Below, piece by piece: positions 16,313 through 24,861 of a stretch of 64,000 bases of DNA (position 1 is its first letter; each line of letters starts with the position of its first letter). Source of the stretch: Variovorax sp. Sphag1AA (GTDB lineage: Bacteria; Pseudomonadota; Gammaproteobacteria; Burkholderiales; Burkholderiaceae_C). The notes under the pieces were generated by a model. That model ran no database searches, was not told where the DNA came from, and was given only the letters and a program-made list of their open reading frames with translations. The stretch is from the NCBI RefSeq assembly GCF_014192575.1, contig NZ_JACHYC010000002.1:682001-746000 (forward strand), read 5' to 3'. The translations under genes were made by a program, and so were the position numbers.

Positions 16313-17647
16313 ATGAACCCGCTGAACACATCACCCGCCCCGAATCCGCAGCGCGCGCCGCGCGAATTCCTGGAGCACCTCTATCGCGTCGCAGTCGAGC
16401 GTGCCTTGCCGCTCGCAAGCATGGGGCCGTGCCTGCCCAAGCCGCCGAAGGGTCGCACGCTGGTGCTCGGCGCCGGCAAGGCGGGCGCGTCGATGGCGCA
16501 GGCGCTGGAGGCGCTCTGGCCCGTCGATGCGCCCCTGTCGGGGCTCGTCGTCACGCGCTACGGGCACATCCCCCCGCGCCCGGACGGGCTGCCGCAGCGC
16601 ATCGACATCGTCGAAGCCGCCCATCCGGTGCCCGACGAAGCCGGGATGAAGGCCGCCGAGCGCATCCTCGCGCTCACGCAGGGACTCACGGCGGATGACC
16701 TCGTGCTGTGCCTGATCTCCGGCGGTGGTTCGGCGCTGCTGACGCTGCCGGCCGAAGGCCTGACGCTGGCCGACAAGCAGCGCATCAACACGCAACTGCT
16801 CGAATCCGGCGCCCATATCGGCGAGATGAATTGCGTGCGAAAGCATTTGTCGCGCATCAAGGGCGGCCGGCTCGCGGCGGCCTGCGGCCCGGCGCAGGTG
16901 GTCACGCTGACCATCAGCGACGTGCCGGGTGACGATCCGGCGGTGATCGCGAGCGGGCCGACCGTGCCCGACGCCTCCACCTGCGCGGAGGCGCTTGCGA
17001 TCCTCGACCGCTATCGCATCGAGGTGCCCGCTGTCGTGCGGGCCGCGCTCCAGAGCGGCGCGCTCGAAACCCCCAAGCCGAACGATCCGGTTTTCAAGCA
17101 TCACGCGACGCACCTGATCGCCACGCCGCAGCAGTCCCTCGAAGCCGCCGCCGCCGCAGCGCGCGCCGCCGGCATCGAGGCGCACATCCTGAGCGACGAG
17201 ATGGAAGGCGAGTCGCGCGAGGTCGGCAAGGTCCAGGGCGCGCTGGCACGCGCAGTCTCGATGCGCGGCCAACCATTCGCCAAGCCTTGCGTGATCATTT
17301 CGGGCGGCGAAACGACGGTGACGATTCGCCCGCGCCAGCCGGGCCAGGCCAAAGGTCGCGGCGGCCGTGCGGGCGAGTTCTGCATGGGCCTCGCGGGCGC
17401 GCTCGCCGGCCGCGAGAACATATGGGCGCTCGCCGCCGACACGGACGGGATCGACGGTGTCGAGGACAATGCCGGTGCCTTTGTGACGCCCGACACGCTC
17501 AGCCGCGCGGAAGCCGCCGGCCGCAAGCTCACGGATCACCTCGACCGCAACGACGCCTATGGGTATTTCGATGCGATCGGGGACCTGCTGGTCACAGGAC
17601 CGACGCACACCAACGTCAACGACTTTCGTGCGCTGTTGATCCTGTAG
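16313..17647 (+). CDS. Glycerate 2-kinase (MOFRL family)
   Basis: A 444-residue type-II glycerate kinase. The nucleotide-binding loop LISGGGSALLTLP, the region MNCVRKHLSRIKGGRLA, and the C-terminal MOFRL domain with GGRAGEFCMGLAGAL and ADTDGIDG are all present. It phosphorylates D-glycerate to 2-phosphoglycerate. Placed 61 bases after puuD, it fits as the exit of the ureide pathway: glyoxylate from ureidoglycolate is converted through tartronate semialdehyde to glycerate and enters glycolysis. Glyoxylate carboligase and tartronate semialdehyde reductase are not in the window. The family also includes hydroxypyruvate-reductase-annotated members, but the motifs favour the kinase. Confidence 0.9.
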   Translation: MNPLNTSPAPNPQRAPREFLEHLYRVAVERALPLASMGPCLPKPPKGRTLVLGAGKAGASMAQALEALWPVDAPLSGLVVTRYGHIPPRPDGLPQRIDIVEAAHPVPDEAGMKAAERILALTQGLTADDLVLCLISGGGSALLTLPAEGLTLADKQRINTQLLESGAHIGEMNCVRKHLSRIKGGRLAAACGPAQVVTLTISDVPGDDPAVIASGPTVPDASTCAEALAILDRYRIEVPAVVRAALQSGALETPKPNDPVFKHHATHLIATPQQSLEAAAAAARAAGIEAHILSDEMEGESREVGKVQGALARAVSMRGQPFAKPCVIISGGETTVTIRPRQPGQAKGRGGRAGEFCMGLAGALAGRENIWALAADTDGIDGVEDNAGAFVTPDTLSRAEAAGRKLTDHLDRNDAYGYFDAIGDLLVTGPTHTNVNDFRALLIL

Positions 17648-17716
17648 GTCTGCGTTGTCGTTCGGGCGGTGCAACGGGCATGCTTGCTGCCTGACCGAAC
17701 GAACACGCCGACCTGC

Positions 17717-18472
17717 ATGAATCCATCCCGCCCGGGGCTCGAGTCCCACCCGTCCCCGCACTGGGCTGCCGACCTCGGCCTGCGAATGCGCCGCTATCTG
17801 CCGCTCAAAGTGGTCGGCACCACGGTGTGGACCTGGATCTTCTTCATCGGCTATTTCCACCTGCTGCGCGAGCCGTCCGGCCCGGTGACGGTGATGCCGC
17901 TCACGGCGCTCGACCGCTGGATTCCCTTCCAGCCGCCGGCGCTGATCGCCTATTTTTCGCTCTGGGTTTATGTCGGCGTGGCGCCGGGGCTGCAACTGAC
18001 GTTCAAGGAGTTGCTGTCTTACGGCATCTGGGTCGGTGCGCTATGCCTGACCGGTCTCGGCTTCTTCTATCTCTGGCCTACCCAGATCCCGACGATTCCC
18101 AAGGACCCGACAGATTTTCCGGGCTTCGAGATCCTTCGCGGGGTCGATGCGGCGGGCAATGCCTGTCCTTCGATGCACGTGGCCGTGGCGATGTTCACCG
18201 CCATCTGGGTGGACCACGTCTTCAGGGTGGTGCGTGCACCGACGTGGCTGCGGTTGATCAATGGTGTGTGGTTCCTCGCGATCGCCTATTCGACGCTGGC
18301 AACGCGCCAGCACGTCGCGCTGGATGCGGTCGCGGGCGCCGCCCTGGGCATTGCTTTCGCGATCCCGTCGCTGTATTGGCGGCCCCGTCCGACGCAAATC
18401 CATCGCGCCGGAGCGGATATCATGGAAATGCATGGCCAGCGGGTCGATCGCGGCCTTCCCAGGAGGGGTTGA
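17717..18472 (+). CDS. PAP2 family membrane phosphatase
   Basis: A 251-residue protein with about six membrane segments. The acid-phosphatase motifs are seen as PSMHVAV (about residues 155-161) and ATRQHVALDAVAG, which carries the final His and Asp of the SRxxxxxHxxxD pattern, with Thr for the usual Ser. PAP2 enzymes dephosphorylate lipid phosphates such as phosphatidate or undecaprenyl pyrophosphate. The gene is followed after 55 bases by an ACP and a ketoacyl synthase on the same strand, suggesting a role in making or modifying a lipid. The start at 17717 is chosen because the upstream residues in frame are not hydrophobic or conserved. Confidence 0.82.
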   Translation: MNPSRPGLESHPSPHWAADLGLRMRRYLPLKVVGTTVWTWIFFIGYFHLLREPSGPVTVMPLTALDRWIPFQPPALIAYFSLWVYVGVAPGLQLTFKELLSYGIWVGALCLTGLGFFYLWPTQIPTIPKDPTDFPGFEILRGVDAAGNACPSMHVAVAMFTAIWVDHVFRVVRAPTWLRLINGVWFLAIAYSTLATRQHVALDAVAGAALGIAFAIPSLYWRPRPTQIHRAGADIMEMHGQRVDRGLPRRG

Positions 18473-18527
18473 GCCACCGCAGCAACCACCAACAGTGCCA
18501 TCGGCGGGACCGGTCGATGGACAGAAC

Positions 18528-18794
18528 ATGACGACTGACACCGCACAAATGAGTTCGCTCAAGGAACTTCAGGATCTCATCCACGAGAAATACGGCATCG
18601 AGCCCGCGGAACTCGACCCGAACGCTTCCATGCGCGAAAAGGGCTTCGATTCGCTGGCGCTGGTCGAATTCGTCTTTGCAATCGAAGACCACTTCGGTAT
18701 CAGCATGCCCGACGACGATCCCACGATCGACACGCTGGCCCAACTCGCGGCCGTGGTCGACAAGGTGAGAGCCTCGCAATCCACATCAGCGTGA
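18528..18794 (+). CDS. Acyl carrier protein
   Basis: An 88-residue acidic four-helix carrier protein starting MTTDTAQMSSLKE. The phosphopantetheine site is GFDSLALVEF, with Ser at about residue 42, and helix III is present (SMPDDDPTIDTLAQLAAV). It overlaps the following ketoacyl synthase by four bases (GTGA), so the two are translationally coupled. It is not beside fabD, fabG or fabF, so it is a secondary ACP dedicated to the neighbouring synthase rather than the main AcpP. The frame extends upstream into the PAP2 gene, but that part is an out-of-frame reading of PAP2. Confidence 0.88.
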   Translation: MTTDTAQMSSLKELQDLIHEKYGIEPAELDPNASMREKGFDSLALVEFVFAIEDHFGISMPDDDPTIDTLAQLAAVVDKVRASQSTSA

Positions 18795-20002
18795 CCGAAG
18801 TCGCCATCACCGGGATCGGCATCGTCTCGCCACATGGGGACGAACCCCAGGCCATGTTCGATGCGCTGATGCGCGGTGAGTCCGCGCTGCGACCGGTCTT
18901 CCCCGAACTCCCCAAGCCTGCCGCGGCGGCCACCGCCGCATTCGACGAATTGCGCTGGTTCACCAAGCTGCAGCTCGCTGGCGTCGACCGCGTCAGCCAG
19001 CTGGCCGTCGCCGCCGCCGACCTGGCGATGCGTGACGCAGGCTACGCGGGCAAGGCCACCGACGTGGACCCCGAGCGCATCGGCGTGTTCGCTGGCTGCG
19101 GCATGGGTGGCGCGACGGCGCTGGAGACGGCCTATCGCGGCAATGGGCGCGTACCGCCGCTGACCATCCCGGCCTTCATGCCCAGCGCGCCAGCCTCGCA
19201 TGTGGCGATGCGGCAGGGCGTGCACGGGCCGGTGCTGACGTACTCCGTCGCATGCGCGTCTTCAAGCCTCGCGATTGCCGAAGCCGCGAAAGCGGTGCAG
19301 CGCGGCGAAGTCGATCTGGCGATTGCGGGCGGCAGCGAAGCGCTGATCGTGCCCGGCGTGGTTCTCGCATGGCAGGCGATGCAGACGCTCGCGGCGGTCG
19401 CGCCCGGCGAAGAGGCTTCGGCCGTTCGCCCGTTCGCGAGCGACCGCAACGGGTTCGCGCTCGGAGAAGGCGCGGCCTTCCTGGTGCTTGAATCCGCGGA
19501 GCGCGCACGCCGCCGTGGTGCCAATCTCCGTGCCCTGCTGGCCGGGTGGGGCCAGAGCTGCGACGCAACCCATCTCACGAAGCCCGACGCACCGGGTCAG
19601 TCGCGCGCGCTGCGCCAGGCATTGCGCCAGGCCGGACTGCAGCCGCGGGACATCGGCTACTGCAATGCGCACGGCACCGCCACTCGCATCGGTGACGTGG
19701 TCGAGCGTGATGCCCTGGCGCAGGTCTGGGGCGACGATCTCGATCAACTGCACGTCAGCTCGACCAAGGCGCTGCACGGGCATCTGCTCGGCGCCGCTGG
19801 CGCGCTCGAGGCCGCCATCACTGTTCTGGCGCTGCAGCGGCGCGAGCTGCCGCCGAATGCGCACTGCGCCGAGATGGATCCGGCCTGCAGCCTGAACCTG
19901 GTTCCGCAGGCTGGGGCATCGGCTCCCCAGCTCGAAGCGGCGATCAGCAATTCATTCGCCTTCGGTGGCACCAACTCGGTCCTCGTCTTCACGCTCGCCT
20001 GA
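18791..20002 (+). CDS. Beta-ketoacyl-ACP synthase (KAS I/II type)
   Basis: A 403-residue condensing enzyme with the full Cys-His-His triad: C155 in SVACASSS, H294 in CNAHGTATRIGD, and H331 in KALHGHLLGAAG. The C-terminal NSFAFGGTNSVLVF is also typical. The start is GTG, overlapping the ACP stop as GTGA. It would elongate acyl groups carried by the adjacent ACP. No ketoreductase, dehydratase or acyltransferase is nearby, so other fatty-acid enzymes must complete the cycle, or the enzyme makes a single condensation. The PAP2-ACP-KAS trio suggests specialised lipid synthesis of unknown product. Confidence 0.88.
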   Translation: MTEVAITGIGIVSPHGDEPQAMFDALMRGESALRPVFPELPKPAAAATAAFDELRWFTKLQLAGVDRVSQLAVAAADLAMRDAGYAGKATDVDPERIGVFAGCGMGGATALETAYRGNGRVPPLTIPAFMPSAPASHVAMRQGVHGPVLTYSVACASSSLAIAEAAKAVQRGEVDLAIAGGSEALIVPGVVLAWQAMQTLAAVAPGEEASAVRPFASDRNGFALGEGAAFLVLESAERARRRGANLRALLAGWGQSCDATHLTKPDAPGQSRALRQALRQAGLQPRDIGYCNAHGTATRIGDVVERDALAQVWGDDLDQLHVSSTKALHGHLLGAAGALEAAITVLALQRRELPPNAHCAEMDPACSLNLVPQAGASAPQLEAAISNSFAFGGTNSVLVFTLA

Positions 20003-20070
20003 ATGACGCGGTTCGGTTTGCGGGGATGCCGGGCTAAACTGCCCCGGCCTCAGCAACTACTGGAGTCAAC

Positions 20071-20598
20071 ATGGTCGGACGCTTCGTCGCCTTCGTCTTC
20101 GCGGTGCTTCTGTCGGCTTGTGCAGCCACGCCCACGGTCAAGACCGATTTCGATCCCGGTGTGAACTTCTCGCGGTTCAAGACCTACAGCTGGGTGGCGA
20201 AGCCTGACGGCGGATCGCCGCTGATGCAGCAGCGCATCGTCGACGGCATCGATTCGCGCCTGCAGGCCCGGGGATGGAAGCTCGCACCCAATGGCGAGGT
20301 GCACGTGGCCGCGCATGTGACCAGCCAGGAGCGCCAGGTCTTTAACACAACGACCGTCGGCTACATGGGTTGGGGAGGGTTCGGCCCCGCGGCACCGAAC
20401 TCCACGACGACGGTCGACACCTTTGAGGTTGGCACGCTCGTCGTCGACCTCTTCGACGGCACCACCAAGCGCGGCCTGTGGCGTGGCACCGCGAGCGGCA
20501 CCCTGCAGGACGATCCCGCCCGCATGAACGCGTTGCTGCAGACCGCCCTCGACAAGATGTTCGCCGGCTTCCCGCCGGGCAGCGCACCGGCCAAGTAA
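20071..20598 (+). CDS. DUF4136 lipoprotein
   Basis: A 175-residue lipoprotein with a signal peptide and lipobox LLSAC (Cys at about residue 17). The mature part begins with TDFDPGVNFSRFKTYSWVA, the typical DUF4136 opening, and a later VGTLVVDLFDGTTKRGLWRG segment is also characteristic. The function of the family is unknown; members are outer-membrane-directed lipoproteins. It follows the ketoacyl synthase after 68 bases on the same strand and could be cotranscribed. Its stop is 15 bases from the end of the convergent dadA. Confidence 0.85.
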   Translation: MVGRFVAFVFAVLLSACAATPTVKTDFDPGVNFSRFKTYSWVAKPDGGSPLMQQRIVDGIDSRLQARGWKLAPNGEVHVAAHVTSQERQVFNTTTVGYMGWGGFGPAAPNSTTTVDTFEVGTLVVDLFDGTTKRGLWRGTASGTLQDDPARMNALLQTALDKMFAGFPPGSAPAK

Positions 20599-20613
20599 GC
20601 ATCGGGGGCGCTT

Positions 20614-21831
20614 TCAGCGCTTCTTCTCGAGCACCTGGGCAATCTGCTGTGCCGATCCAAAGGCCAGCGTGAAGCCTAGTGCGCCATGGCCGGTGTTGAA
20701 CAGCATGTTCGACGGTGCGCCGGCCACCTTGCCGATGATCGGCACGCCCGTCGGCGTCGCAGGGCGCATGCCGGTCCACGGATGCAGCGATTCCATGCGG
20801 CTCGCCCTCGGGAACACGGCGCGCGTCGCTTCCGCGAGCGTCTCGATGCGCGTCGCCGGGATGCTTGCATCGTGGCCAACGAGCTCCGCCATCCCGGCCA
20901 CCCGCAGGCGTGAGCCGATCCGCGCGAAGACCACCTTCCGCGCGCTGTCGGTCACGTTGACGTGTGGCGCGGCACCCGGCGCCGGGTTCACATCCAGGGT
21001 GATGCTGTAGCCCTTGAGCGGGTAGACCGGCAGATAGGTGCCGAACTGCGCACCGAGCTTGTGCGATGCGGTGCCCAGCGCCATCACGCAGAAGTCGGCG
21101 GGTACGTCGCCGCCCGAAGTCCGCACTGCTGCGACGCGGCCATTGCGCAGATCGAAACCGTCCACCTCGGTACCGAGGACGAAGCGAACGCCTCGCGCGC
21201 GCAGCGCCTGTTCGAGCGCCGTGCACACCTTGAGGCAGTCGGCCGCGCATTCGCTCGGCGTGTGGATCGCCCCGGCGATCTGGTCGCGGTAGTCCGAGAG
21301 CGCCGGCTCGATCCCGACGCATTCGTCCGCCGTCACCAGTCGCTGCTCGCTGCCCATGGCCCGCTGCAACTCGAGCTGACTGCGCGCGCCGTCGAGCGAT
21401 GCTTCGCTCGCGTACAGCACCAGCTTGCCGGTGGCCGAGAAGTCGCAATCAGGCTGCACGTCGGCGCGCATCTCTTCGAAGGCGATGCGACTGCGCGACG
21501 CCAGCGTCAGGAGTTGCGCGGTGGTCTCGCGCGAGGTCTTCGCGTTGCACGCGGCGAGGAAGGCAAGACCCCAGCGCCACTGGAGCGGATCGAGCTGCGG
21601 GCGCAACTTGAGCGGGGAGGAGGGCGACAGCAACAGCTTGGGCAACTGCTTCCAGATGGAAGGATCGGCCAGCGGTTGCACGTACGAGTAGCTGAGCTGT
21701 GCGCCATTGCCGCCGCTGGCGCCGGCGCCGGGCTCCGCGCGATCGATCACGGTCACCTCGAAGCCCTGGCGATTCAGTTGCCAGGCGGTGGCCAGGCCGA
21801 CGATGCCGGCACCCAGCACGCTCACGTGCAT
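20614..21831 (-). CDS. dadA: D-amino acid dehydrogenase (DadA-like FAD oxidoreductase)
   Basis: A 405-residue DAO-family flavoprotein. The N-terminal dinucleotide fold is VLGAGIVGLATAWQLNRQGF, and the C-terminal GHGALGFTLAFGSA and MRPATPTGVPIIG segments match DadA. It oxidatively deaminates D-amino acids to 2-oxo acids and passes electrons to the respiratory chain. It is one of two DadA paralogues in the window, the other being at 51715-53019. It is divergent from a glutamate-binding protein gene, with two tandem dyads between them. A racemase gene lies beyond, suggesting D-Glu/D-Asp or general D-amino acid use. Exact substrate cannot be read from sequence. Confidence 0.85.
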   Translation of the reverse strand: MHVSVLGAGIVGLATAWQLNRQGFEVTVIDRAEPGAGASGGNGAQLSYSYVQPLADPSIWKQLPKLLLSPSSPLKLRPQLDPLQWRWGLAFLAACNAKTSRETTAQLLTLASRSRIAFEEMRADVQPDCDFSATGKLVLYASEASLDGARSQLELQRAMGSEQRLVTADECVGIEPALSDYRDQIAGAIHTPSECAADCLKVCTALEQALRARGVRFVLGTEVDGFDLRNGRVAAVRTSGGDVPADFCVMALGTASHKLGAQFGTYLPVYPLKGYSITLDVNPAPGAAPHVNVTDSARKVVFARIGSRLRVAGMAELVGHDASIPATRIETLAEATRAVFPRASRMESLHPWTGMRPATPTGVPIIGKVAGAPSNMLFNTGHGALGFTLAFGSAQQIAQVLEKKR

Positions 21832-21910
21832 GACGCTTTCCTCTCTGTTGTTCTGGATGCGTCGACTCTAGGCCGGGCCGATCGTCACGGGAAATGCCAA
21901 AAGCAGGTCA

Positions 21911-21962
21911 GCCCATAGCCAAACCTCATGGGATACCCTGCCCATAACTTTTGGTCATGGGC
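21911..21962. promoter_or_regulatory. Two tandem dyads GCCCATA-N8-TCATGGG (candidate LysR-type site)
   Basis: Positions 21911-21932 and 21940-21961 each read GCCCATA, eight bases, TCATGGG, repeated at a 29-base interval. They lie between dadA (start 21831) and gltI (start 22042). Two imperfect dyads spaced by about three helical turns resemble the recognition and activation sites of LysR-type regulators. No LysR gene is adjacent, so the protein is unidentified. Confidence 0.5.
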
Positions 21963-22041
21963 GTCGCAGCAAAAGGAATTGTGAACACGAGGCTGTGCTT
22001 CCTACACTCCGTTTCACATTCAAACCATCGAAAGGGCTCGC

Positions 22042-22923
22042 ATGAAGCTATCTGCACTGATGACCGCCGTCCTGCTCGCCGCCGCCGCAACGGGCGCGCA
22101 AGCGGCCGACACCCTGGCCAAGATTGCCGATTCCGGCAAGATCTCGCTGGCCTACCGGGAGTCGTCGGTGCCGTTCAGCTACCTGGAAAGCGGCAAGCCG
22201 GTCGGCTTTTCCGTCGAGCTGTCGAACGCAGTGGTCGATGCGGTCAAGAAGAAGCTCAACAAGCCGAACCTCGAAGTCGTGCTGGTGCCGGTGACCTCCG
22301 CCAACCGCATCCCGCTGATCCAGAACGGCACGGTCGATCTCGAATGCGGATCGACCACCAACAACACCCAGCGCGGCAAGGATGTCGCCTTCGCGATCAA
22401 TCACTTCTATACCGGCACGCGGCTGCTGGTGAAGAAGGCCTCCCACATCAAGAACTACGGTGACCTCGCGAAGAAGCAGGTCGCGACCACCACCGGCACC
22501 ACCAATGCGCTCGTCATGCGCAAGTACAACGTCGACAACAACCTCGGCATGGACATCATCCTTGCCAAGGACCATGCCGATGCCTTCCTGCTGCTGGACA
22601 GCGACCGCGCCGTGGCGTTCGCGATGGACGACATCCTGCTGTTCGGCCAGATCGCCAACGCCAAGAATCCGGCCGACTTCGAAGTCGTCGGCGATTCGCT
22701 CCAGGTCGAGCCCTACGGCTGCATGCTGCCCAAGGACGATCCTGCCTTCAAGAAGGTGGTGGACGACACCATCATCGACCTCATGAAATCGGGCCGGTTC
22801 GAAAAGATGTACGACAAGTGGTTCATGCAACCGATCCCGCCTCGGGGCACGGCGCTCGGCTTGCCGATGAGCCCTCAGTTGCGCGACAACATCAAGACCC
22901 CCAGCGACAAACCGGCGACCTGA
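22042..22923 (+). CDS. gltI: Glutamate/aspartate ABC transporter substrate-binding protein
   Basis: A 293-residue periplasmic binding protein with a signal peptide at residues 1-21 (cleavage after GAQA). The mature sequence has the family-3 features YRESSVPFSYLES, VDLECGSTTNNTQRGKDV and the C-terminal MYDKWFMQPIPPRG, close to GltI/DEBP proteins that bind Glu and Asp. The permease and ATPase genes normally next to it are not here, so it must work with a transporter encoded elsewhere. It is followed after 13 bases by an aspartate/glutamate racemase, which suggests coupling of uptake to handling of D-enantiomers. Confidence 0.9.
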   Translation: MKLSALMTAVLLAAAATGAQAADTLAKIADSGKISLAYRESSVPFSYLESGKPVGFSVELSNAVVDAVKKKLNKPNLEVVLVPVTSANRIPLIQNGTVDLECGSTTNNTQRGKDVAFAINHFYTGTRLLVKKASHIKNYGDLAKKQVATTTGTTNALVMRKYNVDNNLGMDIILAKDHADAFLLLDSDRAVAFAMDDILLFGQIANAKNPADFEVVGDSLQVEPYGCMLPKDDPAFKKVVDDTIIDLMKSGRFEKMYDKWFMQPIPPRGTALGLPMSPQLRDNIKTPSDKPAT

Positions 22924-22936
22924 CCGGAGGCGCATC

Positions 22937-23701
22937 GTGCTCGCACCGCGGACCGTCGGCATTCTCGGAGGCATGGGGCCTGCCGCTGGGGCGGACTTCG
23001 TGCGCCTCTTCGTCGAGGCATGCGCGCGCCTGATGCAGGCGCGGGGCGAGCCGGTGCGGGACCAGGCCTTTCCGGAACACTGGCTGGCGCAGGTGCCGGT
23101 GCCTGATCGCACGGGCGCGATCGACTCCGCCACGCAGGGTGCGCACCAGCCGCTCGAGCCGATGCTGCAGGCGCTGGGCAGGTTGGCCGCGCTGGGCAGC
23201 CGCGCGGTGGCGATCGCCTGCAATACCGCGCATGCGTGGCACGACACGCTGCAGGCGCGTTTTCCGCATATCGAGTTGCTCCACGTCGCGCGCGAGGTGT
23301 CGGCACATCTCGCGTCGCAGGGCGTGCGCGACGTGGCACTGATGGCGACCGAAGGCACCTACCGGATCGGCCTCTATGAACACGCCATGGCCGACGCCGG
23401 CCTGCGCTGCCACCTGCCGCTGGCCGACGAGCGGCGTCTCCTCATGCGGGGCATCTACGACGGTGTGAAGGCCGGCGACATGGCGCTGGCAGAGGCGTGC
23501 TTCAGCGAAGTCGCGTTGCACCTCGCGCGGCGGCACGGCGAGGCGGCCATCGTGATGGGATGCACCGAGATCCCGCTGGGCCTGCAAGGCTCCGTGGCCG
23601 TGGGTGGACTGCGGCTCGTCGACCCGGCACAGGTGCTCGCTTCCGCGCTGGCAAACCGCGCCTACGACGGGGCTTCATCCCCGGCCGCACATAGCGCTTG
23701 A
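22937..23701 (+). CDS. Aspartate/glutamate racemase family protein
   Basis: A 254-residue racemase of the RacX/YgeA type. It begins LAPRTVGILGGMGPAAGADF, has a first catalytic Cys in AIACNTAHAW and a second in IVMGCTEIPL. The GTG start at 22937 has a GGAGG ribosome site at 22926-22930. Family members interconvert L- and D-Asp, Glu or other amino acids without a cofactor. Together with gltI and divergent dadA it suggests a module for amino acids of both configurations. The stop is followed by the structured region before the ZIP gene. Confidence 0.87.
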   Translation: MLAPRTVGILGGMGPAAGADFVRLFVEACARLMQARGEPVRDQAFPEHWLAQVPVPDRTGAIDSATQGAHQPLEPMLQALGRLAALGSRAVAIACNTAHAWHDTLQARFPHIELLHVAREVSAHLASQGVRDVALMATEGTYRIGLYEHAMADAGLRCHLPLADERRLLMRGIYDGVKAGDMALAEACFSEVALHLARRHGEAAIVMGCTEIPLGLQGSVAVGGLRLVDPAQVLASALANRAYDGASSPAAHSA

Positions 23702-23718
23702 CACGATTGATAAGATGA

Positions 23719-23791
23719 AAAGCGAACTGGCGGCCGGCTGACCGGCTGCCAGTAGCCAAAGGTGTGGCAAGCCGCATCCTCCAGCCGCTTT
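23719..23791 (+). ncRNA. Candidate structured RNA (three-way junction) before ZIP gene
   Basis: The strand can fold into a closed three-way junction. The closing stem pairs AAAGCG (23719-23724) with CGCTTT (23786-23791). Hairpin 2 has an 11-base-pair stem (23727-23737 with 23742-23752, one G-U) and a CTGA loop. Hairpin 3 has seven pairs (23761-23767 with 23772-23778, two G-U) and a CAAG loop. A strong intrinsic terminator follows seven bases later. The next gene starts 28 bases after the terminator stem. The arrangement suits a cis-acting leader that ends or permits transcription of the ZIP gene, or a small RNA after the racemase gene. I do not recognise it as a known class. Confidence 0.4.
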
Positions 23792-23797
23792 CCACCG

Positions 23798-23826
23798 AAA
23801 GCCGTCCGATGGACGGCTTTTGTTTT
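23798..23826 (+). terminator. Intrinsic terminator between racemase and ZIP gene
   Basis: A perfect 10-base-pair stem, AAAGCCGTCC against GGACGGCTTT with loop GAT (23798-23820), followed by TGTTTT. The 3' arm ends in the T-run as in rho-independent terminators. It lies only 28 bases before the ZIP start codon. Confidence 0.85.
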
Positions 23827-23847
23827 GCCAAATAGCGTCAAGCCGTC

Positions 23848-24732
23848 ATGAATTTGCTAGCCATCATCGCCGCGACCCTCGTCGCCGGCATCGGAAGTGT
23901 GTGGATCGCCGCATTGCTGCTGCGCGTGGGGGTGCGCACCGGCGAAGGCGGAGTCAACCCGCAGCATCTGCTGAGCCTTGCCGCGGGTGCGCTTCTCGCG
24001 ACCGCCTTCATGCACCTACTGCCCGAGGCCTTCGAAAGCCACATCGAGCCGGGCGTGCTCTTCGCGGTGTTGCTGTTCGGGCTGGTGTTCTTCTTCCTCC
24101 TGGACAAGGCCGAGCTGTGGCATCACGGGCACGAGCATCATCATGAAGGTGGTCACGACCACGATCATGACCATCACCACGAGCATGCGCATTCGCACCA
24201 CGGGCATTCCCATGGCGCACCCAAGAGCGGGGGCTGGGCGGTGCTCACCGGCGACAGCGTGCACTGCTTCGGCGACGGCATCCTGATAGCGTCGGCCTTC
24301 ATCGCCGACCTGCACCTCGGGCTGGTCGCGGCCGTCGCAGTGCTGGCGCACGAGGTGCCCCACCACATCGGCGATCTGGTCGTGCTGCGCCAGAGCTCGG
24401 CCAATCAGCGCGCTGCACTGGTCAAGGTGTCGCTGGCCGGCACCATGACTGCGCTCGGTGGCGTTGTCGGCTGGTGGCTGGTGGACCGGTTGCACGAATG
24501 GCTGCCGTACTTTCTGGTGCTCGCGTCCAGCAGTTTTGTCTACGTGGCGCTCGCCGATTTGATTCCACAGCTGCAGAAACGCCTGCCCGCGCGGCAGACG
24601 GCCATGCAGATCGTGTGGCTGGCGATCGGCATCGTGCTCGTGACGCTGGTGAGCCGGCTGGCCCACGGCGAGCACTCGCATGCGCACGGCGACGCCGATC
24701 AGGCACACCATGCGCACGATCATTCCGATTGA
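23848..24732 (+). CDS. ZIP family divalent metal (zinc) transporter
   Basis: A 294-residue ZIP protein with about eight membrane helices. The metal-path motifs are CFGDGILIASAF in TM4 and AHEVPHHIGD in TM5. A very His-rich cytosolic loop lies between TM3 and TM4 at about residues 91-125 (HGHEHHHEGGHDHDHDHHHE), and a second His-rich tail ends the protein. These loops bind zinc and related metals. Zinc uptake is most likely, while iron, manganese or export cannot be excluded. No ribosome site is clear before the ATG. The terminator 28 bases upstream leaves no room for a separate promoter with a normal leader. Confidence 0.9.
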   Translation: MNLLAIIAATLVAGIGSVWIAALLLRVGVRTGEGGVNPQHLLSLAAGALLATAFMHLLPEAFESHIEPGVLFAVLLFGLVFFFLLDKAELWHHGHEHHHEGGHDHDHDHHHEHAHSHHGHSHGAPKSGGWAVLTGDSVHCFGDGILIASAFIADLHLGLVAAVAVLAHEVPHHIGDLVVLRQSSANQRAALVKVSLAGTMTALGGVVGWWLVDRLHEWLPYFLVLASSSFVYVALADLIPQLQKRLPARQTAMQIVWLAIGIVLVTLVSRLAHGEHSHAHGDADQAHHAHDHSD

Positions 24733-24861
24733 GTGACGCCCGGATCATCACGTTCTGAAACGCTTGTTGCGTCTTTGCTGACAAGACGACTCTGACTGTT
24801 GGGCCCACACTTGGGCTGTGCATCGTCGCGATGTACTAGTCAGTCAGCCAGGAGTCCGATC

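Noticed and set aside
23698-23716. TTGACA and TAAGAT as a promoter for the structured RNA
   Set aside because: The spacing is only seven bases, too short for a sigma-70 promoter; TAAGAT alone may still be a -10 element.
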